From: JACKAQ01 sp965227145
GTDB taxonomy: Bacteria; Calditrichota; Calditrichia; RBG-13-44-9; J075
DNA: 64,000 nt
Assembly (NCBI GenBank): GCA_965227145.1
Contig: OZ245730.1
Coordinates: forward strand, 5,890,001-5,954,000
Direction: 5' to 3'
How positions within the stretch are numbered: the first letter of the stretch is position 1; each line of letters begins with the position of its first letter. Shown in pieces: positions 1 through 8,650 of this stretch. The notes beneath the pieces were generated by a model. It saw only the letters and a program-made list of their open reading frames with translations, was not told the origin of the DNA and did not search any database. The position numbers and the translations under genes are program-made.

Positions 1-45
1 TTTGATGTACCGGAAAAAAACAGATATCGAAAAAGATGTTTCTCC

Positions 46-122
46 GGGCGCTTAGCTCAGTTGGCTAGAGCATCGCCCTTACAAGGCGAGGGTCACTGGT
101 TCGAGTCCAGTAGCGCCCACCA
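46..122 (+). tRNA. tRNA-Val (anticodon UAC), CCA encoded
   Basis: A full cloverleaf can be drawn. The acceptor GGGCGCT pairs with AGCGCCC (112-118). The D stem is GCTC/GAGC. The anticodon stem TCGCC/GGCGA encloses the loop CTTACAA with anticodon TAC at 80-82. The T stem ACTGG/CCAGT encloses TTCGAGT. The discriminator is A119 and CCA is encoded at 120-122. An intrinsic terminator follows directly. The 3' half and that terminator recur in diverged form near 27.8 kb. Confidence 0.97.
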
Positions 123-127
123 CCAAT

Positions 128-167
128 AAACCCCGTAAAATGAATGTTTTACGGGGTTTTGTTTTTT
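128..167 (+). terminator. Intrinsic terminator of tRNA-Val
   Basis: A 13-bp stem (128-140 with 147-159) closes a 6-nt loop and is followed by a T-rich run (TTTTGTTTTTT). The same hairpin, with one base changed, stands at 27861-27899 behind a tRNA fragment. Confidence 0.9.
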
Positions 168-215
168 AGGCAATTATTTCCAAATTCAGTTCCGACAATG
201 TTGCTCCCAGCAATA

Positions 216-3200
216 TTAATTCACTCTGAAATCAAACTCCAGATTTTCCTGACGAGATGTTGGGGTTTGTTTGCCACCTGTCAACGCTTTTACTTGCAAT
301 GTTACAAAATCCCGCAGCTCAGATACCGCGATTTGTCCATCACCATTGCTATCCGCCGCTTTCTGTTGAATGCCGACCAGTACAGAATGAGTAAATACGC
401 CATTGGCAACCCCCTGACCTTCATATGCAAATTCTTCGCCCCCGGCGGCTGAAATAACCATGGCGCCGGAGCCGCGGTTCAGGTTGGCAAAAAGATTTTG
501 CATCAGTTGAAACGAATTGCTTAAGCCCACCTTCTTTTTCAGACCGATGACCTCTAAACCCCGGAAAGAACGAACTTTTACGTTGTTGTCAACGATGGTT
601 GTTTTTGCAGCGAGTATTGTTTCATCACGGTCCACTTCACCCGAATGGCAGGCATCAATCATCATCAATTTTTTGCGGGCGGGAATACCATCCAAAAGAC
701 CCTCCAGCATTTCGTATGGCAGCCCGTTTTCAGCAGGGTTGCTGAAATCAATATCGGTAGCTGCCAGATAGTAGTTCAGATCCGCATCCAGCAGACCATG
801 TCCGGCAAAAAATAAAACGATAACATCATCTACCCGGCTTTTGGATAGACTCTTTTTCATGTTTAAAACATTCGCAACGGTTGCTTCACTGTTTAACAAT
901 TTGATAGGATAAATATTCTGAAACGTTTCCGTATTCCTGGTCAACAGGGCTTCCAAATCGATAGCGTCTTTAGCCGCGTATTCCAGATTGAAACGTTCGT
1001 CCTGGTATTGTGAAACACCGATGGTCACAAGATAGAGATCCGCCGGGGTTTGTGGGCCAGTGTAAACAGTTTCAAATGTTTCCCTCAGGGACTCCGCCCC
1101 GCGTTGATTGACTACTGAAAACTGAATCTTGTTGCGCCCATTTGATAGTGTCAGTTCTATTTGTTCAACAATCGATTGGGTATTGCGCGAACGCAGATCC
1201 AGACCACTGCTGCCATAGATGGGAACATCGTTCACATAAACCTGCAGACGATCCAGATTGTACTTGTTGTCCATGGCGCGCAGCTGAAAGGTCAATTGTT
1301 TGTTCGCGGTCGTAAGGGGAATTGTCGATGAATGCAGAGAAATTTCCGGCAGATGAAAGTCTTTTCCGAGCATTTCTTCGGTAAAATTCATTTTTCTCAG
1401 GCGTTTTTTATAAGCTTGATGATAGGCTTTGACGAGCTCCGGTGACCCATACCCCAATGTTTCAACAACCACATCGGGACGATTCAATCTTAAATCAAAT
1501 TGTTCAAAAGGATACAGCTTATTATCAACCCGAAACGCCACGCCTTTGTGTGCATTTTTAGAGGCCTGGTAATGGAAATCCGAGGTAATCGAGATATAGT
1601 CTTTTTCGCCGATGGCAATGAGCGATGCAATCTGATCGCCGGTAGTCGTGTCGTGAATTTTGGCTTTTCCATCCCAGCCACCAATAGCCATGTATTTGCC
1701 ATCGCCGCTCACGCTTGCTGCTGTCAGGGTTTGAGGCTGTTTCTCGCCGGATATGATTGTTTTGCCGGTTGAGCGGTCGTAAATCATGCATCTGCCGTCA
1801 CCGGTTGAAATCAGCAGGCGTTTACCATCAGAGCTGAAATGCAGGGAGGTAATCCAGATGCGATCGGTTTGGATAATGGTTGGTTTTTCACCGTACTGAA
1901 TATCCCAGATATCGACCTGTCCATGAGCGTTTCCATAGGCAAATTCTTTACTGTCGTGGCTGAAATCGATGGCATACAGAGACTCGCTTTGCGGTAAATT
2001 TAAGGCTAATAGCGGGAGGTGGTCTTTGATATCCCAAACCCGAACACTTCCGTGTTTACCCGCTGTGCCCAACAGCTTGCCATCCGGACTGATTCGGACG
2101 GCAAATACCCCGCCATCATATTCATCGAAAAGATGGATCTGCTGACCATTGTCAGGATTCCATATTCGCACTGTATTATCTGCGCTCCCGGAAGCCAGCA
2201 TTTTGCCATCCGGACTGAAACTCAGGGAGTAAATCCCGTTGCTGTGACCGGTTAACTCGCGAATTTTTTTTCCCGTCCGCCAATCCCACAAAGTAATGTT
2301 GCCATCGGTTTCCCCGATTGCCAGCATCTTGCCATCGGAACTAAATGCCATCGTATAAATGTAGCCTGTGGCCATGTCAAGCGACGTCATGAGCTGGGCA
2401 GTTTTGAGGTTCCAGATGCGCGCGCCTTTTCTTCCCCCGATGGCGATGTAAGGCGTTTTTGGGTTAAATGCAATTGCTTCAACAACCTTAACCTGACTGA
2501 TAAAACGCCGCACCAGTCGGTTATCGGGCGCATGCCATAATGATACACCATCACCACCGATGGCGAAATACTCACCACTATTTGAAAATCGGATTGCAGA
2601 ACCGGAGAACCCATTGTCTAATTCTGTCGCTGTTCGATTACCGCTTTGCGAATCCCAGAAATGAATCTTGTTGGCTGCGTTGACGGTAACGAGATATTCA
2701 CCGTTCGGGCTGTAGGTAAAGGCTTTGATGGGTGATGCAGCCATCGAAATCGTGTGCACGCGTTGATCCGATTCGAGCGACCATACGTATAGCATGCCGG
2801 CATTTGTGAGTCCGGCCAGGTAGCGATTGTCAGGGCTAAACGTTATATCTGTTAAAGCACTGTCCGTCACAAACAGGTGGCGTCGTTCTCCGGACAGCCA
2901 GTCCCAAACGATCACCGATCCCTCTGCGCCACTCCCGGCAAGGCTCTGTTTGTCCGGGCTGAATTTCAGGTTTATAACATAAATGGCAGGATCATAAAAC
3001 GCATGTATTCGTTGCGATTTTGTCAAATCCCACATGTTCGCCGCTCCCTGGGCTGCGGTCGCCAGGTATCTGCCACTCTCTGAAAATTGAACTGATGATA
3101 TGTATGGAACATCATTTTGATGTTCAAATTCAAAAGCCCTTTCACCTGTCTGGGTATCGTGGACATATGCTTTAAAATACCGGCTACCCATGACAATATA

Positions 3201-3479
3201 TTTTCCATCTTTGCTGAAATCCACAGAACCGTCACCTTCGAAAGTACGATATTCCTGCCCACTTTCGATGTTCCAGAGTTTTACGGAGCCCTCTCCACCA
3301 ATGGTAGCAATTGCTTTATCATCCGGGCTGAACGCCAGTCCAAGAATGTGAGAGTGACCAATCTGAACAACTGTTTCAATATCCTGGGCAGTTAAGTGGC
3401 TTATTGCGGACGATGAAATTATTGTTAACATCGCTAACATGCCAATTGCACATGTGTGGAAATACTTCCTGGATTTCAT
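216..3479 (-). CDS. Secreted WD40-repeat protein with C-terminal caspase (C14) domain
   Basis: Protein of 1087 aa. I chose ATG 3479 over the upstream ATG 3512 because AGGA lies 8 nt before it and a clean signal peptide follows (about residues 1-32, ending LTAQ). Residues about 40-640 are successive WD40 propeller blades with the phrasing 'FSPDGKMLASGSADNTVRIW'. A linker of about 150 residues leads to a caspase-like fold with the catalytic dyad visible: His894 in FAGHG and Cys944 in DACHSGE. Near the C-terminus DSNGDGQIAVSE (about 1043-1054) matches an EF-hand calcium loop. Metacaspases are often calcium dependent, so the loop may be regulatory (inference). The predicted location is the periplasm or outside the cell. 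The target is unknown, and no sorting tail was seen. Confidence 0.9.
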   Translation of the reverse strand: MKSRKYFHTCAIGMLAMLTIISSSAISHLTAQDIETVVQIGHSHILGLAFSPDDKAIATIGGEGSVKLWNIESGQEYRTFEGDGSVDFSKDGKYIVMGSRYFKAYVHDTQTGERAFEFEHQNDVPYISSVQFSESGRYLATAAQGAANMWDLTKSQRIHAFYDPAIYVINLKFSPDKQSLAGSGAEGSVIVWDWLSGERRHLFVTDSALTDITFSPDNRYLAGLTNAGMLYVWSLESDQRVHTISMAASPIKAFTYSPNGEYLVTVNAANKIHFWDSQSGNRTATELDNGFSGSAIRFSNSGEYFAIGGDGVSLWHAPDNRLVRRFISQVKVVEAIAFNPKTPYIAIGGRKGARIWNLKTAQLMTSLDMATGYIYTMAFSSDGKMLAIGETDGNITLWDWRTGKKIRELTGHSNGIYSLSFSPDGKMLASGSADNTVRIWNPDNGQQIHLFDEYDGGVFAVRISPDGKLLGTAGKHGSVRVWDIKDHLPLLALNLPQSESLYAIDFSHDSKEFAYGNAHGQVDIWDIQYGEKPTIIQTDRIWITSLHFSSDGKRLLISTGDGRCMIYDRSTGKTIISGEKQPQTLTAASVSGDGKYMAIGGWDGKAKIHDTTTGDQIASLIAIGEKDYISITSDFHYQASKNAHKGVAFRVDNKLYPFEQFDLRLNRPDVVVETLGYGSPELVKAYHQAYKKRLRKMNFTEEMLGKDFHLPEISLHSSTIPLTTANKQLTFQLRAMDNKYNLDRLQVYVNDVPIYGSSGLDLRSRNTQSIVEQIELTLSNGRNKIQFSVVNQRGAESLRETFETVYTGPQTPADLYLVTIGVSQYQDERFNLEYAAKDAIDLEALLTRNTETFQNIYPIKLLNSEATVANVLNMKKSLSKSRVDDVIVLFFAGHGLLDADLNYYLAATDIDFSNPAENGLPYEMLEGLLDGIPARKKLMMIDACHSGEVDRDETILAAKTTIVDNNVKVRSFRGLEVIGLKKKVGLSNSFQLMQNLFANLNRGSGAMVISAAGGEEFAYEGQGVANGVFTHSVLVGIQQKAADSNGDGQIAVSELRDFVTLQVKALTGGKQTPTSRQENLEFDFRVN

Positions 3480-4124
3480 GTTTTTTCCTGTTTTGGCGTT
3501 ATGTGACAGCATTGCGTAGGTTAAAGATCGTGTGAATTAACCGTTTTAATTCCGGCAAATCAAAGTGTAGAAAAAATTAATCCAGTCACAAAATTCTTTT
3601 GATTTTGAGGTGCGCATGGTATGATTAAGAAATTGTTATATGGAATGCGCTTTTTGTTATCATCAACTGTGAGGTAATGTTATAAAAAGAAATGTTAACA
3701 AACAAGTTGTATCACGTGGGTGTGACAAATTTCATCGAAATGCCGTTCATTTTTCATCGTGATAACATACCGCGTCGGGTTTAAGTATTTCAGCACTCAA
3801 TAGGGTGTAGTTTAGGACTACGTTTCAACATACAGACGGATTGAACTCTAAAAGTTCATTCGATTTTGGTCAGTAAGCATTTAGCACAATGCCAATATTG
3901 GTGTGTAGTTTTTCAGTGTATTTCACAGAAATAGTTGATTTACAGTTGGGTTTGGTAAAATCTTCAGAGTTTACTATTTTATAAATGACAGGATGTTCAT
4001 TTTTTCACTATTTTCTGCATGGTTGAGGCTCGTTACAATAATTCGTTAGTATCTTTACTACCTGCGGTGCAAAAAGGATCGTTCTATTTTGATGATTATT
4101 GCTGGATATACTCACAAATCTGCT
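3480..4124. other. Divergent intergenic region, no gene seen
   Basis: AT-rich spacer of about 640 bp between the minus-strand caspase gene and the plus-strand sensor gene. It must hold both promoters, but I cannot pick a convincing -35/-10 pair. No repeat, RNA gene or ORF with coding character is visible. Confidence 0.5.
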
Positions 4125-4919
4125 ATGAAAATGATATTAGCCTTGCTGATATTCTTTTCAGCCATTGTTTTGGCGCAAAACACCTCGGTTACGCCTCTTT
4201 CGCATATCCAGCCGGAAAAAATCAAATATCCGAAAAACCTTTCTCAAAACCAGGTAAATTGCATCTTACAGGATCACAAAGGCTATTTGTGGATCGGAAC
4301 GAAAGACGGATTGAACCGCTATGATGGCTATCAGATTGTCGTTTACAGTCACGATCCTTTTGACACGACATCTCTGTCAAATAATTTTGTTACGGCGGTG
4401 CTGGAAGACAGCCAACAGCGGATTTGGGTCGGCACCCTTCAGGGATTGAATCTTTTAGATCGCACAAAAAATGTTTTTCGCAGGATTCTTTCCGATACTG
4501 CCAAATCCAATGGCCTCAGCTACAATGATGTGCGGGATATTGCAGAAGACTTGCGTGGCAATATATTGGTGGCAACATGGGGTGATGGGTTGAATGTTCT
4601 GACCCCGCCACCGGGAAAGCAGATCTACGGACCGTTGAGATTTGAGTATATTCAACATCAGCCGGGTGATTTTCAAGGATTAAGCAATAACCACGTGCGC
4701 CAGGTGATCGTCGATGACAATGGGATAATTTGGGCAACGACCTGGGCTATTCAGGGTGCAGCGTTACAGAAAATTGATTATGATGACCAAGGTAACCGTA
4801 TAAGATATCACACTTTGGCAGCGCTGAGTTTGACCCGGAATGGCGAAACGCACTTGAAAGCGGCAATGAAGTGCTGCGAATTGCCAAAGGGAAAAATGGC
4901 AATTTGTGGTTTGGCATAG
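4125..4919 (+). CDS. Hybrid two-component sensor, N-terminal propeller fragment (frameshifted)
   Basis: Reading frame of 264 aa holding the signal peptide (residues 1-18, ending VLAQ) and the first blades of a two-component-regulator propeller, with repeats such as GYLWIGTKDGLNRYDGY. It runs out of sense after about nt 4812: the last 35 residues (LSLTRNGETHLKAAMKCC...) resemble nothing expected of a propeller. The -1 frame from 4796 on reads sensibly (FDPEWRNALESGNEVLRIAK) and continues into the downstream ORF. The two ORFs are therefore one gene broken by a one-base loss (or two-base gain) between about 4797 and 4835. ATG 4092, with AAAGGA 13 nt upstream, is an alternative start. Confidence 0.8.
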   Translation: MKMILALLIFFSAIVLAQNTSVTPLSHIQPEKIKYPKNLSQNQVNCILQDHKGYLWIGTKDGLNRYDGYQIVVYSHDPFDTTSLSNNFVTAVLEDSQQRIWVGTLQGLNLLDRTKNVFRRILSDTAKSNGLSYNDVRDIAEDLRGNILVATWGDGLNVLTPPPGKQIYGPLRFEYIQHQPGDFQGLSNNHVRQVIVDDNGIIWATTWAIQGAALQKIDYDDQGNRIRYHTLAALSLTRNGETHLKAAMKCCELPKGKMAICGLA

Positions 4920-7900
4920 GACCGGGTTTGATCCGCCATAACACCGATTCCGGAACCACGGATTTTTACAATCTTCAACAGTATGAACTACTGCCTGTGG
5001 AAGAGAAATGGGGTTGGGTCCTGACGGTAATGGAAAATGCCGATAACGTCATTTGGTTTGGCACTTATGGCGGGTGGGCGCTTTTCGATCCGGAAAGCCA
5101 AACGTTTTATTCTTACCAAAACAGATCAAATGCCGAGAGCGGCATCCAAAAATATGGTGTTTCCGCGCTTTGGCGCGATAAAAGCGGCATCATCTGGATG
5201 GGCTCGCATGGAGATGGGCTGTATAGATACGATCCGAAATCCAGACGTTTTTCCAAACGCCGGCCGGATGACCCACGGTTGCCCCTGTGGGAAGGAGCCA
5301 GTGTCCGCTCTATTTATGAAACACGCAGCGGTTCGTTGTGGATCGGTACGGCCGTTTCCGGCTTAATGCGAATCGACCGCCAAACCGGTGAATCTTTTCC
5401 ATTTACTGCACTGAACGAGCAGTTGTCTAAAGCAGCACAAGTATATTCGCTGCTTGAAGATTCGACGGGTGCGCTGTGGGTTAACAGCTATGATGGCATA
5501 TACCGCATCGCTCAGCCGGATAGCGCTCAGCCGGACATAAGGTTTTTTCCGATCGATACGACAGTGGAAAGCCGCGATCAATATAACATTGTTTATAAGC
5601 TATATCAGAGCCGTGATGGCAAAATTTGGGTTGCGACAACCTCACACTTCGGACAGTTTGATCCTGTTACAGCAACCTATGATCTCACGCAATATATTGA
5701 GCCGCAGTCCGGCACTTCATCGTATTCAGATTTTGCCACTATCTACGAGGATCATGCCGGGAACTTTTGGCTGGGCACCATCGACGGCTTGCGAAAATTT
5801 GACACTGCGAAAAAAACCTTCAACGTTTATCGTCAAGATCCCCAAAATCCGACCGGATTAAGCCATAGCGTAGTACGCGCGATTCACAGCGATCCACGGC
5901 AGCCGGAGCGCTATCTGTGGCTTGGCACCGGCGGCGGCGGTCTCAATCGCCTTGATTTGCAAACAGATGAGTTCCTTCATTTTACGCAGCGGGACGGGCT
6001 GCCGAACAATGTCGTTTATGCCATTCTCAGTGACGACAGTCAGCATCTCTGGTTGAGCACCAACAACGGCATTGCTCGTTTGAACACCGAAACGCTAACC
6101 GTCAAGAAATTTGATGTGAACGACGGTTTGCAAGACAATGAATTTAACGCAGGGGCATTTTTTAAAAGCAGCAGCGGCGAGTTGTTTTTCGGCGGAATAA
6201 AGGGGCTGAATGCTTTTTACCCGGCAGACATTCGCGATAACGACCATCACCCGCAGGTGGTCATCACAGATTTCCGTATTTCAAACCAATCGGTTGCTTT
6301 CAGCAATCCCGGCAGTTTGCAAAATAATCAAATGACTTATAGCGACACCGTTAAACTTTCCCATGATCAAAGGGTGTTCAGCTTTGAATTTGCGGCGCTT
6401 GATTTCACAGATCCCTCTAAAAATCGCTATCAATACACCATGGAAAATTTTGATGATGAATGGCAAGATGCCGGTACTAACCGCCAGGCAACATACACCA
6501 ACCTGGATCACGGCGAATATGTTTTTCGCGTTAAAGGGTCCAATAATGATGGCTTATGGAGTAAGTCAACAACTTCGGTATATGTTATCATTGAGCCGCC
6601 CTGGTGGCGCACCTACTGGGCATATGCCGGTTATGCCCTATTGCTCATATTCCTTCTGGTTAGCTTTCGCAGCTATGAGATGAATCGCCAACGCCTGAAA
6701 TACAATTTACAGGTTGAAAAAATAGAACGTGAGAAACTAAGTGAATTGGACCAACTCAGATCCCGTTTTTTCACGAACGTGTCTCATGAATTTCGCACAC
6801 CGCTCACACTTGTGTTGGGCCAAATTAGCAGTGTTTTATCAAAAATTGATAGCCAGAGAAACAAAAACCGGTTGCAGGTAGCGCACCGGAACGCCGGTGT
6901 GTTATTGCATCTTATCAATCAGCTGATGGACATGTCGCGATTGGAAGCCGGTAAAATGAACTTGAACATTGTTTATGCCGACTTGATTCCGTTTCTCAAA
7001 AACCTTTTGTTCTCTTTTGATTCGCTGGCCGAACAGAAACAATTAACATTGCATTTTCAATCGAACGCTGATGCTTTTGATGTGTGTTATGATCGGGATA
7101 TTTTAGAAAAAACAATCTTGAACCTGCTATCCAATGCTTTCAAGTTTACCCCGGCGGGTGGTAAAATCACGCTGACCGTTACTGCGCCAGAATCAGTAGC
7201 ACAAACGCCTGAAACAATGCAATATGTTGAAATTCATGTGGAAGACACCGGTACAGGCATCCCAAAAGATCGACAGGAATTAATATTCAACCGCTTTTAC
7301 CAGTTAGAAAATCCCTTTTCCGGGGAATACAGCGGCAGCGGCATTGGGCTGGCAGTAGTAAAAGAAATGGTTGAATTGCATTATGGCAAAATAGAATTAA
7401 AGAGCCTGGAAGGCAGCGGATCGACCTTCAGTGTTTATCTCCCTGCCGGAAGAGCGTTTTATACGGCAAAAGGTATTCAGCCATCCTTTAGCAAACCCGC
7501 GACCTACGATGAACCGTTGCCGGACCGCGAAGCGTTAATTGCGGCGATCCTCTCCGATGCAGAGAATAACGCTAAAGTTACCCAGTCAGGGCATGCCGGG
7601 ATTTCTACGGCAACAGATCAGCCTATTGTGCTGGTTGTAGAGGATCATAATGATGTCCGTTCCTATATTTGCGATCAGTTGAAGGATGATGGATATACGG
7701 TGTTTGAGTCCCCGGACGGCAAAGACGGCATTGCCAAAGCCCGGGAAATCATCCCGGATCTCATCATCACAGATGTGATGATGCCTAAAGTAGATGGCTA
7801 TGAATTCAGCAAACAAATCCGTGCTGATCAAAAAACCAGTCACATTCCCCTGATTATGTTAACTGCCAAAGCATCGGAGGATAGCAAAATCGAAGGGCTG

Positions 7901-8368
7901 GAAGCCGGCGTGGACGATTATCTGGTGAAGCCTTTCAGCGCCCGGGAACTCCAGGTGCGGGTGCGAAACCTTATTCAATTGCGAAAACAGCTTCGGGCGC
8001 GGTTCAGCCATGCTGCAATCATCGAACCATCGGAAGTCAGCGATCTGCCGCTGGACCAGATATTTCTTCGCAAGGTAATTGATACCATCAAATCCCGCAT
8101 GGGTGATGAAACTTTTGGTGTGGAAGACCTCGCCAGCAATACGGGAATGAGCGTTACCCACCTCAACCGCAAATTACGGGCGCTGCTGGATCAGTCACCC
8201 GGGCAATTTATCCGATCCCAACGACTACAACGCGCGGCAGAACTGTTGTTGCAAAACGCCGGCAATGTGGCAGAAATCGCTTACCGGGTCGGGTTCAGCG
8301 ACCAGGCTCATTTTACCCGCAGTTTTAAAAAACAATTCGGATGCCCGCCTACCAAATACAATGGCTGA
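4871..8368 (+). CDS. Hybrid two-component sensor: propeller, histidine kinase, receiver, AraC output
   Basis: Downstream part (1165 aa from GTG 4871) of the gene begun at 4125. Order of parts: propeller blades to about residue 445; Y_Y_Y domain (about 490-570); one membrane segment (about 577-600); HisKA with phosphoacceptor His639 in VSHEFRTPL; HATPase with the G-box GSGIGLAVVKEM; receiver with Asp968 in DLIITDVMMPKVDG; AraC-type helix-turn-helix (about 1060-1160). This is the layout of one-protein hybrid sensors that detect a periplasmic ligand and bind DNA directly. It stands just upstream of two giant secreted proteins, which may be its targets (inference). Without the first half it lacks a signal peptide, so it is inactive unless frameshifting, an internal start or a sequencing error rescues it. 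Confidence 0.9.
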   Translation: MLRIAKGKNGNLWFGIGPGLIRHNTDSGTTDFYNLQQYELLPVEEKWGWVLTVMENADNVIWFGTYGGWALFDPESQTFYSYQNRSNAESGIQKYGVSALWRDKSGIIWMGSHGDGLYRYDPKSRRFSKRRPDDPRLPLWEGASVRSIYETRSGSLWIGTAVSGLMRIDRQTGESFPFTALNEQLSKAAQVYSLLEDSTGALWVNSYDGIYRIAQPDSAQPDIRFFPIDTTVESRDQYNIVYKLYQSRDGKIWVATTSHFGQFDPVTATYDLTQYIEPQSGTSSYSDFATIYEDHAGNFWLGTIDGLRKFDTAKKTFNVYRQDPQNPTGLSHSVVRAIHSDPRQPERYLWLGTGGGGLNRLDLQTDEFLHFTQRDGLPNNVVYAILSDDSQHLWLSTNNGIARLNTETLTVKKFDVNDGLQDNEFNAGAFFKSSSGELFFGGIKGLNAFYPADIRDNDHHPQVVITDFRISNQSVAFSNPGSLQNNQMTYSDTVKLSHDQRVFSFEFAALDFTDPSKNRYQYTMENFDDEWQDAGTNRQATYTNLDHGEYVFRVKGSNNDGLWSKSTTSVYVIIEPPWWRTYWAYAGYALLLIFLLVSFRSYEMNRQRLKYNLQVEKIEREKLSELDQLRSRFFTNVSHEFRTPLTLVLGQISSVLSKIDSQRNKNRLQVAHRNAGVLLHLINQLMDMSRLEAGKMNLNIVYADLIPFLKNLLFSFDSLAEQKQLTLHFQSNADAFDVCYDRDILEKTILNLLSNAFKFTPAGGKITLTVTAPESVAQTPETMQYVEIHVEDTGTGIPKDRQELIFNRFYQLENPFSGEYSGSGIGLAVVKEMVELHYGKIELKSLEGSGSTFSVYLPAGRAFYTAKGIQPSFSKPATYDEPLPDREALIAAILSDAENNAKVTQSGHAGISTATDQPIVLVVEDHNDVRSYICDQLKDDGYTVFESPDGKDGIAKAREIIPDLIITDVMMPKVDGYEFSKQIRADQKTSHIPLIMLTAKASEDSKIEGLEAGVDDYLVKPFSARELQVRVRNLIQLRKQLRARFSHAAIIEPSEVSDLPLDQIFLRKVIDTIKSRMGDETFGVEDLASNTGMSVTHLNRKLRALLDQSPGQFIRSQRLQRAAELLLQNAGNVAEIAYRVGFSDQAHFTRSFKKQFGCPPTKYNG

Positions 8369-8650
8369 TAACCCTCTGCCGATTTTGCAGGCATTGCTCT
8401 CCCCAAATTAACATCTTGTTCTTCTGAAATTTACCCTCGCTCAATTTTTTAACACCTGACATTTTTCTTCCGTCGTTTACGGGTCAAGCCGCATCGCGGA
8501 TGTTACAGGTCAGCATCCAGAAAATTTGCCTGATGTGCGAAAATGGCAAAGATATGGTTGATAGTGACAAGATAATCCCGAGTCATTTTTCATATTTTGA
8601 GACACAATCGAAAAATTGTGCAATCAATTCCATTTACAGAGGATAGGAAA

